A DNA stretch of 64,000 bases, from contig NZ_JAHRCU010000001.1 in NCBI RefSeq assembly GCF_019083995.1, positions 310,001 to 374,000 of the forward strand. Reading direction: 5' to 3'. A program made the translations under genes and the position numbers. This document shows, piece by piece, positions 57,425-64,000 of this stretch (position 1 is its first letter; every line of letters begins with the position of its first letter). Source of the DNA: Roseococcus sp. SDR (lineage in GTDB: Bacteria; Pseudomonadota; Alphaproteobacteria; Acetobacterales; Acetobacteraceae). Under the pieces are notes generated by a model that was not told the origin of the DNA, made no database searches, and was given only the letters and a program-made list of their open reading frames with translations.

Positions 57425-57559
57425 ATGCAAGACCAGGCTGATGCGCTCCGGCGTGCGCATGGAGAATCCGCGCCGAACAGGCGCGGCGGAACGCTTCAGC
57501 GTTCCGAAGGCAAGGCCGCGGAGGCGGCCGCCCGCCGTCTGAGGGGCGCAAACAAGTGA
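57425..57559 (+). CDS. Possible 44-residue reading frame in the permease-ATPase gap
   Basis: ATG at 57425 is preceded by GGAG at seven bases. The frame stays open through the repeat copy B and ends in TGA overlapping the ATPase GTG start (GTGA). The product is Arg/Ala-rich with no recognisable domain (for example KAAEAAARRLRG). It may simply reflect a GC-rich repeat inserted in the leader, or may serve to couple translation of the ATPase gene to the permease. Confidence 0.3.
   Translation: MQDQADALRRAHGESAPNRRGGTLQRSEGKAAEAAARRLRGANK
57504..57545 (+). repeat. Dispersed hairpin repeat, family 1, copy B
   Basis: CCGAAGGCAAGGCCGCGGAG continuing GCGGCCGCCCGCCGTCTGAGG. The core stem is GGCCGC-GGAG-GCGGCC. 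A second stem GGAACGC-TTCA-GCGTTCC (57488-57505) lies immediately before. The terminal CTGAGGGG is the ribosome site of the ATPase gene starting at 57556. The 135-base gap is thus mostly repeat. Confidence 0.6.
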
Positions 57560-58389
57560 CCAATCGCATTGTGTCCGTGGAAGGAATCGCGCGGAAATTT
57601 CCTGGCCTCACCGTGTTCCAGAATGTCTGGTTCACCATCGAGAAGGGCGAGTTCGTCTGCCTGGTCGGCCATTCGGGCTGCGGCAAGACGACCATCCTGA
57701 ACATCCTGGCCGGGCTCGACACGCCGAGCGAGGGCGTGGTGCTGGTGGAGGGGCGCGAGATCGAAGGCCCCTCGCTCGAGCGCGCCGTGATCTTCCAGGG
57801 CCATGCGCTGATGCCATGGCTGACGGCCGAGCAGAATGTCGCCTTCGCCGTCTCCTGCCGGAACCCTTCCTGGGACAAGGCGCGCGTGCGTGAGGCGGCG
57901 CGCGAGGCGCTGTCGCGCGTGGGCCTGGCCCAGGCCGCCGAGCGCAAGCCCTCGCAGCTTTCGGGCGGCATGAAGCAGCGTGTCGGCATCGCCCGCGCGC
58001 TGGCGGTGAACCCGAAGCTGCTGCTGATGGACGAGCCCTTCTCGGCGCTCGATGCGCTCACGCGCGGGACGTTGCAGGAGGAGGTCTCGCGCCTGGTGAC
58101 CGAGGCGGGGCAGACCGCCTTCATGATCACGCATGACGTGGATGAAGCCATCCTGCTGGCCGACCGCATCCTGCTCATGACCAATGGCCCCGAGGCGCGC
58201 GTGGCGGAGGTGCTGCACAACCGCCTGCCGCGCCCGCGCACCCGGGCCGATCTGCACCACATGCCGGGCTATCACCCGCTGCGCGACCACATCATGGATT
58301 TCCTGATCACGCGCAGCCGGACTTTGGCGGGCACACCGCCCGCCGATTACGACGCCCGCAACCCGCCCGTCGTCGAACTCGGCGGCTGA
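57556..58389 (+). CDS. ABC transporter ATP-binding protein of the cyanate system
   Basis: A 277-residue NrtD/CynD-type ATPase: Walker A GHSGCGKTT near residue 39, Q-loop VIFQGHALMPW, signature LSGGMKQRVGIARAL, Walker B LLLMDEPFSALD and H-loop MITHDVDEA. The GTG start at 57556 has GAGGGG about eight bases upstream, inside the repeat. It is separated from the permease gene by 135 bases and from cyanase by 131 bases, both filled by repeat family 1, but all run in the same direction. Confidence 0.9.
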   Translation: MTNRIVSVEGIARKFPGLTVFQNVWFTIEKGEFVCLVGHSGCGKTTILNILAGLDTPSEGVVLVEGREIEGPSLERAVIFQGHALMPWLTAEQNVAFAVSCRNPSWDKARVREAAREALSRVGLAQAAERKPSQLSGGMKQRVGIARALAVNPKLLLMDEPFSALDALTRGTLQEEVSRLVTEAGQTAFMITHDVDEAILLADRILLMTNGPEARVAEVLHNRLPRPRTRADLHHMPGYHPLRDHIMDFLITRSRTLAGTPPADYDARNPPVVELGG

Positions 58390-58470
58390 ATTTCAACCCC
58401 AACCCCCAGGGTCCGGCCGCACAGCGGCCGGCGGCGCCCCAGGGACCATGCCAACGGCGCGACCGCCGCG

Positions 58471-58510
58471 CGCCGAAGCCAAGCGGGCGGAGCCCGCGCC
58501 GGCGCTTGAG
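58471..58510 (+). repeat. Dispersed hairpin repeat, family 1, copy C
   Basis: GCCGAAGCCAAGCGGGCGGA continuing GCCCGCGCCGGCGCTTGAGG. The core stem is GCGGGC-GGA-GCCCGC. The TTGAGGAG at its end is the Shine-Dalgarno of cynS, ten bases before the ATG. The preceding part of the 131-base gap holds GGTCC...GGGACC and CGGCCGC/GCGGCCG arms, so the element may be larger than the core. Confidence 0.6.
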
Positions 58511-58520
58511 GAGAAAGAAC

Positions 58521-59003
58521 ATGACCCGCGCTCAGCTCACGGAAAAGATCCTCGACATCAAGCGCGAGAAGAACTGGACCTGGAAGTACATCTGCGAGGA
58601 GATCGGCGGCATCTCGCCGACGCTGATCGTGGGCGCGCTACACGGCCAGATGAAGCTCGTGAAGCCGCTGGCCGCCAAGGCCGCGAAGCTGTTCGGCCTG
58701 ACGGAAGTCGAGGAGCGGATGCTGAACGAGGTGCCCTATCGCGGCACGCCCATGCCGCCGACCGACCCGCTGATCTATCGCTTCTACGAGATGGTGATGG
58801 TGAACGGCCCGGCCTGGAAGGCGCTGATCGAGGAAGAGTTCGGCGACGGCATCATGTCCGCCATCGATTTCGATTTCGATTTCGAGCGCGTGGCGAACCC
58901 GAAGGGCGACCGCGTGAAGATCACCATGTCCGGCAAGTTCCTGCCCTACAAGTATTACGGGAATGAGCAGGGGATCCAGGATTATGGGTTCAAGGAGGAG
59001 TAA
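58521..59003 (+). CDS. cynS: Cyanate hydratase (cyanase) CynS
   Basis: Cyanase decomposes cyanate with bicarbonate to ammonia and carbon dioxide, as a cytoplasmic homodecamer. The catalytic trio is present and correctly spaced: Arg87 and Glu90 in IYRFYEM, and Ser113 in GDGIMSAIDF, equivalent to E. coli Arg96, Glu99 and Ser122. The N-terminal helix-turn-helix-like domain spans 1-75. Length is 160 residues. It is the last gene of the transporter operon. A family 2 repeat begins right at its stop codon. Confidence 0.97.
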   Translation: MTRAQLTEKILDIKREKNWTWKYICEEIGGISPTLIVGALHGQMKLVKPLAAKAAKLFGLTEVEERMLNEVPYRGTPMPPTDPLIYRFYEMVMVNGPAWKALIEEEFGDGIMSAIDFDFDFERVANPKGDRVKITMSGKFLPYKYYGNEQGIQDYGFKEE

Positions 59004-59100
59004 GGGGCCTCCGGCGGCTGGGGCCGAAAGGCCCCAGACTCCATGACTTTGCGGCAGCGCCGTCAGGTGCTTTATCCCTGCTGGGGTCTCTCGGGAGGGT
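59003..59100. repeat. Dispersed repeat family 2, partial copy, with hairpin
   Basis: GGGGCCTCCGGCGGCTGGGGCC repeats the left arm seen at 52944 (split here to the same bases). The next bases form a perfect CTGGGGCC-GAAA-GGCCCCAG hairpin (59018-59037), a stable GNRA-loop stem. The right arm is decayed, but CTCTCGGGAGGGTTTTC still resembles the right edge at 53.06 kb and supplies GGGAGG to the gene at 59105. Confidence 0.65.
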
Positions 59101-59104
59101 TTTC

Positions 59105-59917
59105 ATGTCTGGGGAATTGACGGTCGGTATCGCTGGCCTGGGCGCCATCGGGCTGCATCTGGCCCGCGCGCTGGATCAGGGCGTGCAGGGGCTGCGGCTC
59201 GTCGCGGTGAGTGCCAAGGACCAGGCGAAGGCCGCGGCCAATATCGCGGGCTTCGCCAACAAGCCAGCCATCGTGCCGCTGGCGCAGCTGGCCGAGCTGG
59301 CGGACATCGTGGTGGAAGCGGCACCCGCCGCCGTCTTCGAGGAAGTGGCCTCTGCCGCCATCGCACGCGGGCGCGTCTTCGTGCCCTCTTCCTGCGGCGC
59401 GCTGCTGCCGCGCATGCATCTGGTGGAGCGCGCGAAAGAGACCGGCGCGCGGATCATCGTGCCGACCGGCGCGCTGCTGGGCCTGGACGCGGTGCGCGCG
59501 GCGGCGGAGGGGAATGTCTCCTCCGTCACGATCGAGACGCGCAAGCCGCCGGGCGGCCTGGTGGGCGCGCCCTATCTCGACCAGCAGAAGATCGACGTGC
59601 TGGCCATCACCACGCCCACCATGATCTTCAAGGGCAATGCCTTCGACGCGGCGCAGGGCTTCCCGGCCAATGTGAATGTGGCGGCCGCCCTCGCCATGGC
59701 CGGCATCGGGCCCACGCGCACCATGGTCGAGATCTGGGCGGACCCGGCGATGACGCGCAACCAGCACACCATCCGCGTGGAAAGTGCCGAGGTGCGGCTG
59801 ACCATGACGATCGAGAACGTGCCGAGCGTCGAGAACCCGCGCACGGGCAAGATCACGCCGCTCTCGATCCTGGCCTGCCTGCGCGGCATGACGAGCACGC
59901 TGAAGGTCGGCAGCTGA
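59105..59917 (+). CDS. Aspartate dehydrogenase family protein (NadX-like)
   Basis: A 270-residue NAD(P)-dependent dehydrogenase that converts L-aspartate to iminoaspartate/oxaloacetate. An N-terminal Rossmann motif VGIAGLGAIGLHLA, VVEAAP and PSSCGALL lead to the conserved C-terminal domain with FPANVNVAAALAMAGIG and the catalytic-type His in MTRNQHTIRV. It starts after the family 2 repeat, downstream of cyanase. NadA/NadC are not near, so a catabolic or other amino-acid role is as likely as NAD synthesis. Confidence 0.87.
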   Translation: MSGELTVGIAGLGAIGLHLARALDQGVQGLRLVAVSAKDQAKAAANIAGFANKPAIVPLAQLAELADIVVEAAPAAVFEEVASAAIARGRVFVPSSCGALLPRMHLVERAKETGARIIVPTGALLGLDAVRAAAEGNVSSVTIETRKPPGGLVGAPYLDQQKIDVLAITTPTMIFKGNAFDAAQGFPANVNVAAALAMAGIGPTRTMVEIWADPAMTRNQHTIRVESAEVRLTMTIENVPSVENPRTGKITPLSILACLRGMTSTLKVGS

Positions 59918-60034
59918 GGCTTGCGCGCGGGGCGGGGGCGCGGCCAAGCTGGGTGTCCGAAGCATTTCCAAGCCATGCGGACTCGCGTGGCGACTCGGGA
60001 AATGCGGGAAGGCAAGAATCCGAGGAAACACCCG

Positions 60035-61993
60035 ATGCGAAACATCGCGCTCATGCTGGCCCTCGCGGCCACGCCCGCCGCCGCGCAGGTGGCGCGCTTC
60101 GAGATGGAAGCGCCCATGCCGGCCTATGGCGGCGCCAGCTTCGGCGCTGTCGGCGGCTATGAGCTGATCCGCGGGCGCGCAACCGTGGCCCTCGACCCGG
60201 CCGATCCGCGCAACGCGGTGATCGCCGATATCGGCCTCGCGCCCCGCAACGCGGCCGGTCGCGTCGAGGCGGTGGCGGATGTGCTGATCCTTCGCCCCAC
60301 CGACCCCGCACGGGCCAATGGGACGCTGCTGGTGGAGCCGCCCAATCGCGGCCGGCAGATCATCGGGCAGTTGCTGAACGACGCGCCGGGCGCCAGCAAT
60401 GGCCGCTACGCGAGTGCGGCCGATGCCGGCAATGGCTGGATGTTCCGCCAGGGCTATACCCTCGCCTGGATCGGCTGGCAGGGTGACCCGACGCCGGGTG
60501 CGGGCATGCGGGTGCAGGTGCCGCGCGTGCCGAATGTGACCGGCGCGGTCCGCGACGAATTCGTCTTCGACAACCGCACCAATCCGGCGAGCGGCCAGCT
60601 CACCTATGAGCCGGCGGACCCGGCCAGCCTGCGCGTCACGGTGCGCGCGCGGACCGAGGATGCGCGGCAGACGCCGCCGGGACTCGCCGTCGCTTTCACC
60701 GCGCCGGATCGGATCTCCATCACGCGGCCCGAGGGCTTCGACGCCGGCGCGATCTATGAGGTGACCTATACGGCGCGCGATCCGGGCGTGATGGGCCTGG
60801 GCTTCGCCGCCTTCCGCGACGTCTCGGCGGCACTGCGCCATGGCGAGGCGCCGGGAAACCCGCAGGCGGGGCGCGCCTCGGCGCGGGCGGTGACGCTCGG
60901 CGTCTCGCAATCCGGCCGCTTCCTGCGAGATGCGATCTATCTGGGCTTCAACGAGGACACGGCCGGGCGCCAGGTCTTCGAGGGCATGGTGCCGCATATC
61001 CCGGGCGCGCGGCGCACCGATGTGAACGCCCGCTGGGCGCAGCCCGGGCGCAACCCCTCGGACCACACGGACCGGCTCTATCCGGCTGACCAGTTCCCCT
61101 TCACCTATGCCGACACGACCGATCCGCTGAGTGGTGCCACGGACGGTCTGCTGCGCCGCTGCACCGAGCGCCGGAACTGCCCGCGCGTGATGCAGACCGA
61201 CAGCGAATTCGAATATTGGGGCGCGCGCGGCTCGTTGACCGTGACCGACGCGGCGGGCGGCCATGTCGCGCTGCCGGCCAATGTGCGGGCCTATATGTTC
61301 ACCGGCCACCCGCATTACGCGACGGCCGATGCCTGGGCGCAGCAGGGCCAGCTCTGCGCCATGCCGCTCAACCCGCTCCAGGCCGGCGCGCCCATGCGCG
61401 CGCTGATGGTGGCGATGGAGGGATGGATCCGCCAGGGCGCCGAGCCACCGGCCTCACGCACGCCGACGGTCGCCGACGGCACGCTGCGAAGCTCGGGGAA
61501 TCTGGCGCGGCGGGGTGAGGGCGCTGTGAACTTCACCTTCCCGGCCATCCCGGGGATGGTGGCGCCTGATTCCATCACGCCGGCCTACCGGCTCGATCTC
61601 GGCGTGATGCCGCCGCGGGCCGTGGGCGCCTGGCCCGTGCTGGTGCCGACGCTGGATCCGGATGGCAATGCGGTGGCCGGCATCCGCCTGCCCGTGATCG
61701 CGGCCGCGCGCGCCACCTATACGGGCTACAATCCGCGCGCCCAGGGCTTCGGCGCCGGGGCGCTCTGCACGAACCAGGGTGCCGCGCTCGCCTTCGCCGC
61801 GACGCGCGAGGAGCGTGAAGCCCGCCGCGACCCGCGCCCCTCCATCGCGGAGCGCTGGCCTGATCAGGCCGCCTATGTCGCCGCCGTGCGCGCGAGCGCG
61901 GAGCGACTGGTGACGGAGCGGCTGCTGCTGGCCGAGGATGCGGCGGCGATGGTGGCGGCGGCCGAGGCGGGCACGCTGGCCCGCCTGCGATAG
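60035..61993 (+). CDS. Exported alpha/beta hydrolase domain protein (large)
   Basis: A 652-residue secreted protein with a signal peptide (residues 1-18, cleavage after AAAQ). It belongs to a large-hydrolase family of uncharacterised alpha/beta-hydrolase domain proteins. The nucleophile elbow is GVSQSG near residue 289-294, followed by RFLRDAIYLGFNED. The PPNRGRQ and HIPGARRTD segments are family-typical. GAGGA precedes ATG 60035. The 117-base gap before it shows no clear promoter. Likely an esterase or lipase of unknown substrate. Confidence 0.82.
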   Translation: MRNIALMLALAATPAAAQVARFEMEAPMPAYGGASFGAVGGYELIRGRATVALDPADPRNAVIADIGLAPRNAAGRVEAVADVLILRPTDPARANGTLLVEPPNRGRQIIGQLLNDAPGASNGRYASAADAGNGWMFRQGYTLAWIGWQGDPTPGAGMRVQVPRVPNVTGAVRDEFVFDNRTNPASGQLTYEPADPASLRVTVRARTEDARQTPPGLAVAFTAPDRISITRPEGFDAGAIYEVTYTARDPGVMGLGFAAFRDVSAALRHGEAPGNPQAGRASARAVTLGVSQSGRFLRDAIYLGFNEDTAGRQVFEGMVPHIPGARRTDVNARWAQPGRNPSDHTDRLYPADQFPFTYADTTDPLSGATDGLLRRCTERRNCPRVMQTDSEFEYWGARGSLTVTDAAGGHVALPANVRAYMFTGHPHYATADAWAQQGQLCAMPLNPLQAGAPMRALMVAMEGWIRQGAEPPASRTPTVADGTLRSSGNLARRGEGAVNFTFPAIPGMVAPDSITPAYRLDLGVMPPRAVGAWPVLVPTLDPDGNAVAGIRLPVIAAARATYTGYNPRAQGFGAGALCTNQGAALAFAATREEREARRDPRPSIAERWPDQAAYVAAVRASAERLVTERLLLAEDAAAMVAAAEAGTLARLR

Positions 61994-62015
61994 CAAGGTG
62001 GCGAGGCCGGTTCAC

Positions 62016-62038
62016 GCCCCGGGCCTGCCACCCGGGGC
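62016..62038. terminator. Hairpin between convergent genes
   Basis: GCCCCGGG-CCTGCCA-CCCGGGGC, an 8-bp GC-only stem between the stops of the two hydrolase genes. No T-run follows on either strand, so it is at best a weak bidirectional transcript end or a stabilising 3' stem. Confidence 0.5.
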
Positions 62039-62051
62039 GGTCGGGCCTGGC

Positions 62052-63104
62052 TCACAGCACCACGCGCCCGCCCGCGCCCCGGTCATCCATCACGCGGGCC
62101 ATGTCGTCCCGCACCTCCGGGATGCGACGGTAGAACTGGTGGCTGGAATCGAGGCTGAGGCCAGGGCCGGTATCCGGCAGCCGCTCGCAATCCACGAAGC
62201 GGCAACTCTCGCGCGGGTAGCGCGTGAGGTCGGTGCGGTCGGTCGGCCCGCTGCGGCCGAGGCGCTGGACGTTGTTCACCACCTGGCTGAGGCGCAGCAC
62301 CTGGTCGCCCGCCGAGTGATACAGGCTGAGGCGGCCGGATAGCTTGGCGAGATGGCCGAGCCAGGCGGGCCCGCGGCCCGCTTCGGCATAGGGCGTATCG
62401 GCCGCCGCGCTCAACGCCTCGTCGAAGAGGACGCCGCTCGGAAGGCCCATGGAAGCCCAGCGGTTCAGCGCGTGCTCCAGCACCCAGTTGCCCATGGAAT
62501 GCGCGAGCAGGAAGACGCGCCCGCCGCGCCGCTGGACGCGCTTCATGGCGGGGCGGAGGCGATCCAGGAAGCTGATCACATCGGCGGCGGAGGCGGCGGC
62601 GGCGGCCTGGTCCTCGAAATACGCGTTCGCGAGGGGGGAGGCGGTGATGCCCAGCAGCTTGAGCGCCAGCGTCATGGGGCCGAGCGCGATGCCGCCCAGC
62701 ACATCGCCCGGGTTCACCACCACGCCGCGGGAAGGCCAGGAGAAGCTGACCACGCTGCAATCGGCCGCCGGGATGCCGGAGGCGGCGAGCCATTCCCGGT
62801 TGAAGGCGGCGCGGGTGATGCTGTCGGTGAAGCTGTTGGCGAAGCCGTGGATGAAGACCAGCAGGTTACGGCCGGAGCTGAGGTCGGCCTGGACCGTCTC
62901 GGCGAAGTCATCCGCCGCCACGCTCTCGATGCGGGCGAGGCGCCCGGCCTGGAGCTGCGCGAGGTCGGTCCCTTCCACGAAACCGACGGCATGGGTCACG
63001 CGACCGGGCTGGCCGGCGGGGCCGCTCTCGCCCGCGTAATGGGCGGGGAGGCTGCCATCGCCGAGGAGCTGGCGGTTGGTGGCGAAATAGACCGTCGTGT
63101 TCAT
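62052..63104 (-). CDS. Alpha/beta hydrolase of the DUF900 family
   Basis: A 350-residue cytoplasmic hydrolase. It opens with the family's TTVYFATNRQL motif and NLLVFIHGFANSFTD (oxyanion hole). The nucleophile elbow LLAHSMGNWVLEHAL holds the catalytic Ser, and the C-terminal histidine lies in DSSHQFYRR. The ATG at 63104 was preferred to an in-frame TTG seven codons upstream. A recognisable -10/-35 pair precedes it (63126-63153). Substrate unknown; family members are annotated as esterases. Confidence 0.85.
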   Translation of the reverse strand: MNTTVYFATNRQLLGDGSLPAHYAGESGPAGQPGRVTHAVGFVEGTDLAQLQAGRLARIESVAADDFAETVQADLSSGRNLLVFIHGFANSFTDSITRAAFNREWLAASGIPAADCSVVSFSWPSRGVVVNPGDVLGGIALGPMTLALKLLGITASPLANAYFEDQAAAAASAADVISFLDRLRPAMKRVQRRGGRVFLLAHSMGNWVLEHALNRWASMGLPSGVLFDEALSAAADTPYAEAGRGPAWLGHLAKLSGRLSLYHSAGDQVLRLSQVVNNVQRLGRSGPTDRTDLTRYPRESCRFVDCERLPDTGPGLSLDSSHQFYRRIPEVRDDMARVMDDRGAGGRVVL

Positions 63105-63125
63105 GTTTGCCAGAATGGCATGCAA

Positions 63126-63153
63126 CTTTTACGCGCAATAGGGGGGTCAGCAA
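63126..63153 (-). promoter_or_regulatory. Candidate sigma-70 promoter of the DUF900 hydrolase
   Basis: On the minus strand TTGCTG (63153-63148), a 16-base spacer and TAAAAG (63131-63126). The region is markedly more AT-rich than its surroundings, which fits a promoter. It lies in the 54-base gap between the ATG and the chromate transporter stop, so the predicted leader would be only about 15 bases. Confidence 0.35.
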
Positions 63154-63158
63154 TACAA

Positions 63159-63701
63159 TTAATGCAGGAAAAGCGCCCCGATCGCCGCACCCGCCCCCAG
63201 CACCCAGAGCGGGCTGAACCGGCTGCGCCAGACGAAGAGCGTGCTGGCGATGGAAATCGCGATGGCGAGCGGCGTGCCGCCCGTGCCGAAGGCGGCACCC
63301 TGCGCCAGCAGCAGCCCGGAGGCGGCGATGAGCCCGACGGCGATGGGGACCATCCCGCGTTCGAAGACGCGCATGGCCAGCGCGCCCTGGAGGCGCCCGC
63401 GCAGCCGGCAGAAGGCATAGGCGAGGATCGAGGTGGGCCCGCACATGGCCAGCATGGCCGCGAACATCCCGGTGATGCCGGCCACATGCCAGCCGAAGAG
63501 GCCGACGACCATGACGTTCGGGCCGGGCGCGGCCTGGGCCAGCGCATAGCGCTTGGAGAAGGCGAGGTCATCCATCCAGCCATGGGTCTCGACCATCAGC
63601 CGGTGCATCTCGGGCAGGGCCGCCACACCACCGCCGACCGACAGCAGCGAGATCCCGAGGAAGCCCCAGACCAGGGCCGAGAGATCGTCGCCGTCGCTCA
63701 T
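63159..63701 (-). CDS. Chromate transporter, one half (CHR domain)
   Basis: A 180-residue single-domain CHR protein with about six membrane helices. The signature GFLGISLLSVGGGVAALPEMHR and the block YALAQAAPGPNVMVVGLFGWHVAG are the CHR motif. Short two-gene forms act as heterodimers exporting chromate or related oxyanions. The ATG at 63701 overlaps the stop of the other half gene by four bases. A second family gene at the window edge completes the pair. Confidence 0.9.
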   Translation of the reverse strand: MSDGDDLSALVWGFLGISLLSVGGGVAALPEMHRLMVETHGWMDDLAFSKRYALAQAAPGPNVMVVGLFGWHVAGITGMFAAMLAMCGPTSILAYAFCRLRGRLQGALAMRVFERGMVPIAVGLIAASGLLLAQGAAFGTGGTPLAIAISIASTLFVWRSRFSPLWVLGAGAAIGALFLH

Positions 63702-64000
63702 TTCCGCCCCCCGTCCTGCCGCAAGGCCCACCAGGCGGCGGCGAGGCCGAAGGGCGCGAGGCCCAGCACCACATAGGGCAGGGGGGCCCGCAGCAGCGCG
63801 AGCGAGAGCGCGGTGAGGCCGACCAGCAGCAGGGGCAGCGAGGGCTTCAGCTTCACGGCCATCTTGATCGCGGTGCCCAGCACCATGCCGGCCGCGGCGG
63901 CGGCGATGCCGGTCAGCGTGGCGCGCACCAGCGGCCATTGCCCATAGGCGTCATAGAGCGCCGCGATGCCCGCCAGCAGCGCCATGGGCCCGGCGAAGAG
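63698..64000 (-). CDS. Chromate transporter, other half (partial, cut at window end)
   Basis: The C-terminal 100 or so residues of a second CHR protein. The visible part has three membrane helices (AGPMALLAGIAALY, LTGIAAAAAGMVLGTAIKMA and LLLVGLTALSLALL). It is coupled by four bases to the following CHR gene. The N-terminal CHR motif lies beyond base 64000, so the start and full length cannot be stated. Confidence 0.8.
   Translation of the reverse strand, partial: LFAGPMALLAGIAALYDAYGQWPLVRATLTGIAAAAAGMVLGTAIKMAVKLKPSLPLLLVGLTALSLALLRAPLPYVVLGLAPFGLAAAWWALRQDGGRK

Overview
The window is a GC-rich bacterial chromosome segment with a dense, catabolism-heavy gene set. It fits an environmental alphaproteobacterium, probably Acetobacteraceae of the Roseomonas/Roseococcus type. 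This assignment is inferred from base composition, chains of ATGA/GTGA gene overlaps, and the abundance of lone solute receptors, SDRs, molybdenum hydroxylases and hydantoinases. No rRNA, tRNA, insertion sequence, phage gene or CRISPR array was seen, and no gap between genes exceeds 300 bases. The largest are about 110-165 bases and are described below.

Layout. 1-1.9 kb: two broken neighbours, a formylglycine-generating enzyme with a nonsense codon and a LysR regulator with a stop and an internal deletion. 1.9-8.4 kb: a hydroxyacid dehydrogenase divergent from an SDR-hyuA-hyuB-SDR operon, then a 50-codon membrane-protein gene. 8.5-11 kb: a beta-lactamase-fold hydrolase with a LivK-type receptor. 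11-15.4 kb: a DevBCA/MacAB-like tripartite exporter followed by copC-copD; both units carry similar CueR/MerR-like promoters with almost no 5' leader. 15.4-18.3 kb: a TRAP transporter (dctP-QM) with a hairpin terminator between receptor and permease genes. 18.4-22.6 kb: an N-acyl-D-amino-acid deacylase operon with a TPP enzyme and a receptor-like protein lacking a signal peptide. 22.8-27.8 kb: an RND multidrug efflux pump with its TetR regulator. 27.9-30.1 kb: yhhQ-queC-queG for queuosine.

30.1-40.6 kb: a divergent cluster that resembles aerobic CoA-dependent 2-aminobenzoate (anthranilate) degradation: CoA ligase, fused monooxygenase/reductase, acyl-CoA dehydrogenase, enoyl-CoA hydratases, SDR, thioesterase, RidA and a MarR regulator. 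A perfect 12-bp palindrome overlaps the -10 box of one of the two divergent units. 40.6-42.3 kb: a second TPP enzyme whose 3' end, stop codon included, is triplicated in tandem. 42.5-45.6 kb: the ATP-grasp / alpha-E / Anbu (bacterial proteasome-like) operon without its usual transglutaminase partner.

45.7-55 kb: two molybdenum hydroxylases around a Bug-type receptor, followed by a 4,5-dihydroxyphthalate-decarboxylase-like protein, a hydroxybenzoate-type flavin monooxygenase and an atypical SDR. 55.2-59 kb: a cyanate system (ABC transporter plus cyanase). 59.1-64 kb: an aspartate dehydrogenase homologue, two alpha/beta hydrolases and a split chromate transporter cut by the window end. Two families of dispersed hairpin repeats (about 45.7, 57.5 and 58.5 kb; about 53.0 and 59.0 kb) sit in intergenic gaps, and at four of five sites they appear to supply the Shine-Dalgarno of the next gene.
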